Assembly: GCF_049243985.1 (NCBI RefSeq)
Contig: NC_135384.1
Location: 14,504,501-14,568,500, forward strand
Length of the DNA stretch: 64,000 bases
Origin: Paroedura picta
Lineage: Eukaryota; Chordata; Lepidosauria; Squamata; Gekkonidae
Direction: 5' to 3'
In this document: positions 58,601 through 64,000 of the stretch, one piece after another
How the letters are laid out: each line of letters opens with the position of its first letter
Position numbering within the stretch: the first letter of the stretch is position 1
The notes under the pieces: generated by a model
What the model saw: the letters and a program-made list of their open reading frames with translations, nothing else
The model's database searches: none
What the model was told of the DNA's origin: nothing
Program-made: the position numbers and the translations under genes

Positions 58601-60334
58601 AAACCACCCATTTGGCTTCCCTTCTTGTTTTAAGGCGGTGGAGTTACCATTTGTCTTCTCACCTGGTTAAAGCTTCTATGCCACATAATTTGATCATCTT
58701 CTAGAGTGAGCTCCTTGCCTGAAGGGGCCTGAGGATCCAGTTGTCCGACTTTTACTCTAGCAAATGACCCATTTGAGAAGGTAACCCAATTGGTAACATC
58801 AAAAACTGTAACTGATTCTCCATCTTCATTAAACTGTAGGGTTTCTCCAAGACTATTGTTGAACAAGATTCTCCTTATAATGTTGTGTAACTAGTTTGAA
58901 AAAGAAAATAAAACTGGCAGCTGTGTTAAAAAGATTCAGTCCACATACACACACAGAAATAAAGATAAATAATCTTCAAACCAGGTAGGCATTTATTATA
59001 TTGGTGTCAGATCAGAATGTGAAAAGTGGAAGGAGAAGAAGAAGAATTTCAGCCACCTATGATAAACAGTTTGCATAACCATTATACCTGCCATGGCTGT
59101 ATATTCTGAATATCCAGATTCCCATCTTCTACCAATACTCGGCACATAGATCCATGTGTGTAGATGAAGTGCAAAGCATGGGCTACAGCATAAACAGCAT
59201 TGTAGACGTTATAGCTGTGGCCAGTCATCTGCATTTCAAACAAAGTTCCAGGGAGGCTCTCCAGTTTCTCCTCACCGCTGCAGTCTGCCTTAATATCTTC
59301 TTGTTTATATTTCAATGAACAGCTGAATGCTTGCTCCCAAAAGTTCTGAATGAAACCATCTCCTGCATACCAGGAAGGTCCTATGGTCTGAAGGAATTCC
59401 TGGAATCCCGGGGGCTGATTGGAATGGACTGTAAAGGACAGGGCACCATGGAGGGAGTCTGTATCCAAAACCTTTTGCACAGAGAATGACTCAAAGTCCC
59501 AGTGTGATGTAACTATCCACACTTTATCCAGAGAAGGCAATAAAATGAAAGAAGCTAGATAAAGTGTTACTCTTAGAGCTATCATGGTTGGAGGTTCTCC
59601 ATGAACAAAAAATACATTGGTTTTTCTGTCCATAAGGACTGGGTACCGATCATTCTGTTCTACAATCATCTCTGCAAGCTCTTTTATGTAAGTCACCTTT
59701 GGTATTTTGTAAGTGAATGCAAGACAAATGCTATTCCCAGAGAGAATAGGTACTATTCTCTGCACAAACTGGTTTCCATTGTCATCATCCATAGCCAGGA
59801 GCCCAATCCAAGTCCATCTAAAATGATGAAGTAACCGTACAACTCCCCTGTACTGATGGGTGTCATCAGGTACCATCTGATATATGGAAAAAAATTGTTT
59901 TTTGTCATCCTTTGCAAGGGAAAATGACCCATGAGGGAGCTTTAAGAAAACACATTGTTATTTTTTAAATATTAAGGAATTCAGAATTTTCAATGATATG
60001 CTGGAATTGTGAGGTCTAAGTAACTCCATGCTTGTAGCTTACCTGAGGAGTCTTGTAGACATTTAGGATTGAGGCCATGTGAGCAGAGGTGTCAGACAAA
60101 CGCCCTCCTATGACAGCTATGACTTTCTGTTGGTTATCACAGCTGAAGTTAGGGACCAGTTTCTCCTGTGCAGAAAGGACGTTGAGGGTGGCCTTAAAGG
60201 TCATCCTTCCAAGGTTGTAGCTGTTGAAGATGTAGAGGCCCAGACTGACATTCGGTAACAAGTTCATATTCCCATTCAGCTCTTTTACGGCAAAAGCCAT
60301 GGCCAAAATGTGCTGGTAATTTTTTGTTAATGAC
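51710..60334 (-). CDS. V2R gene E: type-2 vomeronasal receptor, exons 2-6 (exon 1 not in window)
   Basis: V2R with exons 60043-60334, 59088-59939, 58663-58890, 57154-57280 and 51710-52617, all open. Exon 1 is not found between 60335 and 64000. By analogy with gene A intron 1 (matching sequence 4951-5105 and 61540-61680) it would lie about 1.3 kb further on, which is now inside a GC-rich repeat array, so it is either beyond the window or lost. Gene E ends IRKVSKS, three residues longer than the other four. Exon 3 starts [16 protein letters not shown] with an acceptor ending CTTAAAG, less pyrimidine-rich than the paralogues. Intron 5 is 4.5 kb, swollen by a BovB LINE (52880-55987) and an L2-type fragment (56690-57113). 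It is most similar to gene D. If exon 1 exists off-window, the gene looks functional. Confidence 0.88.
52989..53320 (-). repeat. Tandem duplication (2 x about 165 bp) inside BovB
   Basis: Two direct copies starting at 52989 and 53154, about 93-95% alike, covering the C-terminal coding part ([17 protein letters not shown]). The 165-bp step is 55 codons, so the duplication itself kept frame. Confidence 0.88.
54445..54643 (+). mobile_element. Sauria-type SINE, 5' truncated, inside BovB
   Basis: Lacks the tRNA head. It carries the central body, the BovB-like end (GGTCAGACATGACCCGGTGC) and a TTTACC tail. It is flanked by ACTGCAATGCT (54434-54444) and ACTGGAATGCT (54644-54654), an 11-bp target duplication with one mismatch. 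Confidence 0.9.
56690..57113 (+). mobile_element. L2-like LINE 3' fragment
   Basis: Gene E intron 5, plus strand. Traces of [13 protein letters not shown], a WWNEL-like region and [11 protein letters not shown] are followed by the 3' tail TGTGAACCACAGCGAGTCC and TATATAAACAAATAAAT. Gene D keeps only the tail (36270-36350). Confidence 0.6.
57154..57280 (-). CDS. Gene E exon 5 (cysteine-rich linker)
   Basis: 127 nt, open, donor GTAAGAG. Reads [17 protein letters not shown] to [10 protein letters not shown]. Acceptor is GGGCAG. Confidence 0.9.
58663..58890 (-). CDS. Gene E exon 4
   Basis: 228 nt, open. [16 protein letters not shown] to MWHRSFNQ at donor GTGAGAAG. It has MWHRS where the others have VWHRS. 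Confidence 0.9.
59088..59939 (-). CDS. Gene E exon 3 (ligand-binding core)
   Basis: 852 nt, open, ending IQPWQ at donor GTATAA. Retains [27 protein letters not shown] and HWDFESFS. The region [17 protein letters not shown] differs from gene D. Confidence 0.92.
60043..60334 (-). CDS. Gene E exon 2
   Basis: 292 nt, open. Reads [14 protein letters not shown] to YKTPQ, donor GTAAGC, acceptor TTTGCAG. Confidence 0.9.
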
Positions 60335-60498
60335 CTGCAAAAAGGATATTTAAGAAAGCAACCAAAACTGCCTTTACTGTGTTCATCCTCCCAGCTGAAC
60401 TCCCAGTTTATTAATCCATTTCTTTAGCTTTGCCTATAGCAACTGCTTGTCTTATCTAAATGCTGACTTTCTACTGCATTTCATTCTGAACACATTTA

Positions 60499-60985
60499 GA
60501 CCTATTATGCATGGCAGTGGCTATGCTGGTCTGCTCGAGGTTTCGCATAGTAGGGCAGCATGTCCCACCACTTCCCTTTACACACAGGGTACAGAATCCT
60601 CTGGCACCCTCAGTCCACTCTTGAGGTGTGCATGGGTACCCAACAACTCTAGGGGTGGAAATTTCTACCACACCTTGTATTGGTTGCATGTGGGTCCCAC
60701 CACAGCATTTTGCTGCTGTCCCACCATCATGGGTGGTATAGCTGAATGCGGGTTCAGCTCAGCAGCACCTCAAAAACCAAGGGGGAATTTTGTTTCCCAG
60801 TGGAGACATTGTATGTGGGGAAAAGGAGCTGGGCCTTCAAGTATGCCCAGTATGCATACTCTACCAGTATACATGGTCCTGGCCCAGCCAGGTCTCTGAT
60901 GGCTGATGCAGAAAGAAAGGGAATGCTGAAATTTCAGCATCCCCTTGCTGTAGGCCATGCACTTTTTTTTTGGGGGGGGGGGTTA
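60499..60985. repeat. Insertion in gene E intron 1, shared with gene D
   Basis: Starts GACCTATTATGCATGG, the same end as the MITEs. Similarity to intron 1 of gene A resumes near 60990. No matching right terminal repeat was seen. Gene D has its left 200 bases at 41049-41270. Confidence 0.5.
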
Positions 60986-61825
60986 ATTTGTTTCCTTCTC
61001 TGCCTTTGTAGGGGATGCCATAATATATTTAATTGATTTCATATGGTATCATTTTCATCAGTTTTGGTCACTATCATATTTCTTGTGACTTCAGATTTCT
61101 TCAATCTTTTGCACTTCAGATATTTATACATCGTTCACTAAGTCATTCATAGTTGTATGAACCCAATGGAGTCCAAACAATATAAGAAAGATAAATTTAA
61201 ACTTTAAAGGAACAAGGAACTCAGCATGTAAAAAGATATAGATCTACAAATTGGAAACAGTTAAAATCTACAATTACTACAAGCCAATTTGTGCCTGTTT
61301 GGAAATGGTGTTAGTGCAGATGTTTTGATTTTTAAGTTATTCAAATGGACTTGAATGAGAGTACAAATGTTTATATTCCCAGAAAGCTAATTGAGTATAT
61401 GCCAATCGTCAAATTTCTTCTATTAGGTGTGTTTTAAGGAAACATAAAAAAAAAAGAAATTCAGTGGAGAGCAGCTTCAGTTGTCAGCTTATATGAGAAG
61501 TTACCAGTCAAGATATTCAGGCTGGTTTGAAAAGGAATTTACCAGCCCCAGTAAGCCCTGACTCAATTCAGTCACAGATGGACAAGCCCCATTATCAAAT
61601 TGTCAAGTGCAAAATTGGATCCAACCATTATCAAAGCAGTCAGAGATCAGCCAATTGAAGAGTGGTCGAAAATACAGGTAAAGGTACCAGAATACCAAAA
61701 CACATGAGCTTCACTTAAAAAAAAAAAAACCTACTCAATTATGCAGTACAATCTGATAATCTGGGGGCCTATACATACATAGCAGGCTCCAGATATGGCA
61801 CCATTGTTTATATCCTAGTTTGCTC

Positions 61826-62051
61826 ATCTTTAAACCCCGCCCCGCGGCGCAGGGGGCTACGGAATAAATAAAAGAGTAAGGGCTCTGTGGGAGGAGTTAG
61901 GGCGGGACCTGTCCGGGATAAAAACTTGGAGAGTGCCACTTAGGGGCCAAGGGGCGTAGCCCACCTCCCTATTGGCCACTTGGCCTGCCCCAGACTCCTC
62001 ACCCAAGCCACTGGACTCCTCACCCAAGCCACCCCACACTGCCGTTCTCCT
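61826..62051. promoter_or_regulatory. GC-rich promoter-like flank of the array (tentative)
   Basis: Contains AACCCCGCCCCGCGGCGC, GGGCGGGAC (GC box), GGGATAAAAACTTGG (TATA-like, near 61916) and CCTATTGGCC (CCAAT, inverted). It marks an abrupt change from AT-rich intron to GC-rich DNA. Promoter function is inference; it may be the end of the same element as the array. Confidence 0.3.
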
Positions 62052-64000
62052 GGCTTCTGCCGGGCCCGGGCGCTCCTTCGCGGCAGAAGCCTCGTCCGCC
62101 CTCCGTCCCCCCCTTTCCTCTCCGGCTTCTGCCAGGCCCGGCCTCTCTCTCGCAGATGCGAGAGAGAACCTGGGCAAGGAAGAAGCCTCCACCGCCCACC
62201 CCCTTTCCTTTCCGGCTTCCGCTGGGCCCGGGCTCTCCTTCGAGGCCGCGAGGGAGAGCCCAGGCCCGGCAGAAGCCTCCTTCCCATGCCCCCTTTTCTC
62301 TCTGGCTTCTGCCGGGCCCGGCCTCTCCCTCGCAGCTGCGAGGGAGAGCACGGGCCCAGCAGAAGACTCCTTTCCACAGCCCACTTTTCTCTCCGGCTTC
62401 TGCCGGCCCTGGGCTCTCCCTCGCGGCTGCGAGGGAAAGCCCGGGCCTGGCAGAAGCCTCCCTCCCCAGCCCCCTTTTCTCTCTGGCTTCGTCCGCCCTC
62501 CGTCCCCCCCTTTCCTCTCCGGCTTCTGCCAGGCCCGGCCTCTCTCTCGCAGATGCGAGAGAGAACCTGGGCAAGGAAGAAGCCTCCACCGCCCACCCCC
62601 TTTCCTTTCCGGCTTCCGCCGGGCCCGGGCTCTCCTTCGAGGCCGCGAGGGAGAGCCCAGGCCCGGCAGAAGCCTCCTTCCCATGCCCCCTTTTCTCTCT
62701 GGCTTCTGCCGGGCCCGGCCTCTCCCTCGCAGCTGCGAGGGAGAGCACGGGCCCAGCAGAAGACTCCTTTCCACAGCCCACTTTTCTCTCCGGCTTCTGC
62801 CGGCCCTGGGCTCTCCCTCGCGGCTGCGAGGGAAAGCCCGGGCCTGGCAGAAGCCTCCCTCCCCAGCCCCCTTTTCTCTCTGGCTTCTGCCAGGCCCGGG
62901 CTCTCCCTCGCGGCTGCGAGGAAGAACCCAGGCCCGGCAGAAGCCTCCTTTCCCCAGCCCCCATTTCTTTCTGGCTTCTGCCGGGCCCGGGCTCTCCCTT
63001 GCGGTTACGAGGGAGAGCCCGGGCCCAGCAGAAGCCTCCGCCGCCTGCCCCCTTTCCTTTCCGGCTTCTGCCGGGCCCGGGCTCTCCTTCGTGGCCGTGA
63101 GGGAGAGCCTGGGCCCGGCAGAAGCCTCCGTCCCCCGCCCCCTTTTCTCTCCGCCTTCTGCCAGGCTCTCTCACGGCCGCGAGGGAGAGCCTGGCCCCGC
63201 CAGAAGCCTCCGTCCCGCCCCCTTTTCTTTCCAGCTTTTGCCGGGCCTGGGCTTTCCCTCGCAGCCACCAGCCAGGGAGCCCGCGCCAGCCCCGCTGCAC
63301 GCTGCTGGCGGGGGCTCCCTGTGGGAAAGGGAGGACCCAGCGGCCGCGGATCTGCCGCCAGGGCCGCTGCTGCCCCGCCAGCCTTGCCAGCCTTGCCAGC
63401 CACCAACAACTTCACGCCGCTCAGCCTCCCCCACCCAGAAAAGCAACCCCATGGATCAGGTAAGTCCGGCAGAAGCCTTGTCCGCCCTCCGTCCCCCCCT
63501 TTCCTCTCCGGCTTCTGCCAGGCCCGGGCTCTCCCTCGCAGATGCGAGGGAGAACCTGGGCAAGGAAGAAGCTTCCGCTGCCCACCCCCTTTCCTTTCCG
63601 GCTTCTGCCGGGCCCGGGCTCTCCTTTGAGGCCGCGAGGGAGAGCCTGGCCCCGCCAGAAGCCTCCTTTCCCCAGCCCCCTTTTCTCTCCGGCTTCTGCC
63701 GGCCCTGGGCTCTCCCTCGCGGCTGCGAGGGAGAGCCCGGGCCCGGCAGAAGCTCCGTCCCCAGCCCCCTTTTCTCTCCGGCTTCTGCCAGCCCCGGCCT
63801 CTTCCTCGCGGCTGCGAGGGAGAGCCCGAGCCCGGCAGAAGCCTCCGTCCCCAGCCCCCTATTCTCTCTGGCTTCTGCCGGCCCTGGGCTCTCCCTTGCG
63901 GCTGCAAGGGAGAGCCCGGGCCCGGCAGAAGCCTCCATCCCCCACCCCCTTTTCTTTCTGGCTTCTGCCAGCCCTGGGTTCTCCCTCGTGGCCATGAGGG
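62052..64000. repeat. GC-rich tandem array of ~90-bp palindromic units, runs off window
   Basis: Units start with GGCTTCTGCC at 62214, 62304, 62395, 63691, 63780, 63870, 63960 and between, a step of 89-91 bases. Each unit has two arms of about 30 bases that are reverse complements (example 63691-63720 and 63725-63753) around a 4-base GGCT-type loop, then a pyrimidine-rich linker ending TTTTCTCTCC. About nineteen or twenty units are visible. A higher-order step of 397 bases is clear (62093 and 62490 blocks nearly identical). Because 90 is a multiple of 3 and the unit has few stops, long open frames appear on both strands; I do not call them genes. Bases 63240-63470 interrupt the array. The class is unknown: a satellite, or the promoter/5' UTR monomers of a large element, are both possible. 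Confidence 0.9.
63240..63470 (+). other. Non-repeat GC-rich segment within the array
   Basis: Unlike the flanking units, it contains GCCTTGCCAGCCTTGCCAGC and ends with CCATGGATCAGGTAAGT (63449-63465), a start codon in fair context directly followed by a consensus splice donor. It could be a first exon coding only Met-Asp-Gln, or coincidence. Confidence 0.3.

Noticed and set aside
61857-63997. Long open frames on both strands (up to about 549 codons) in the GC-rich array
   Set aside because: They are repetitive translations of a ~90-bp palindromic unit with almost no stop codons. They exist in several frames and on both strands, and have no recognisable domain.

Overview
The window is vertebrate nuclear DNA, almost certainly from a squamate reptile (lizard, gecko or snake). 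Coding sequence is split by introns with consensus GT/AG borders. The repeats are BovB (RTE) LINE, CR1 and L2-type LINEs, Sauria-type SINEs with a TTTACC tail, and a second tRNA-headed SINE. The main gene family is the type-2 vomeronasal receptors (V2R), which is greatly expanded in squamates. The species cannot be fixed from the sequence.

Layout: five V2R genes, called A to E here, stand head to tail on the minus strand. Each has six exons of nearly constant size: exon 1 about 278 nt, then 292, 852, 228, 127 and about 899 nt. All borders were placed by eye from splice sites and agreement between paralogues. Gene A (788-6546) lacks exon 6, which should lie roughly 100 bases left of position 1. 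Genes B (9140-17914), C (21278-30344) and D (33832-41853) are complete and each encode 891 residues. Gene E (51710-60334) lacks exon 1, which is either beyond the right edge or lost. No stop or frameshift was seen in any of the 28 exons, so all five look functional. The duplicated unit includes the spacers as well as the genes.

The D-E spacer is longer than the others (9.9 kb against 2.6-3.5 kb) and holds an intact single-exon olfactory receptor gene on the plus strand (47137-48072). It also holds SINEs, CR1 pieces, a short DNA transposon and a 151-bp stray copy of gene D exon 1 (42899-43049).

Introns carry most of the mobile DNA. A near full-length but broken BovB (52880-55987) fills intron 5 of gene E and itself carries a Sauria SINE. 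Two CR1 copies in gene D end within 14-20 bases of splice sites. A solo LTR with 5-bp target duplications lies between C and D. Three MITE-like elements have related terminal inverted repeats and 3-bp target duplications.

The last 2.2 kb (about 61826-64000) is a very GC-rich array of roughly 90-bp units. Each unit is a near-perfect inverted repeat, and the array runs off the window. I could not name it, and it is the least explained structure here.

The V2R proteins are expected to work as pheromone or chemical-cue receptors of vomeronasal neurons. The olfactory receptor belongs to an unrelated receptor class and is probably expressed in the main olfactory epithelium.
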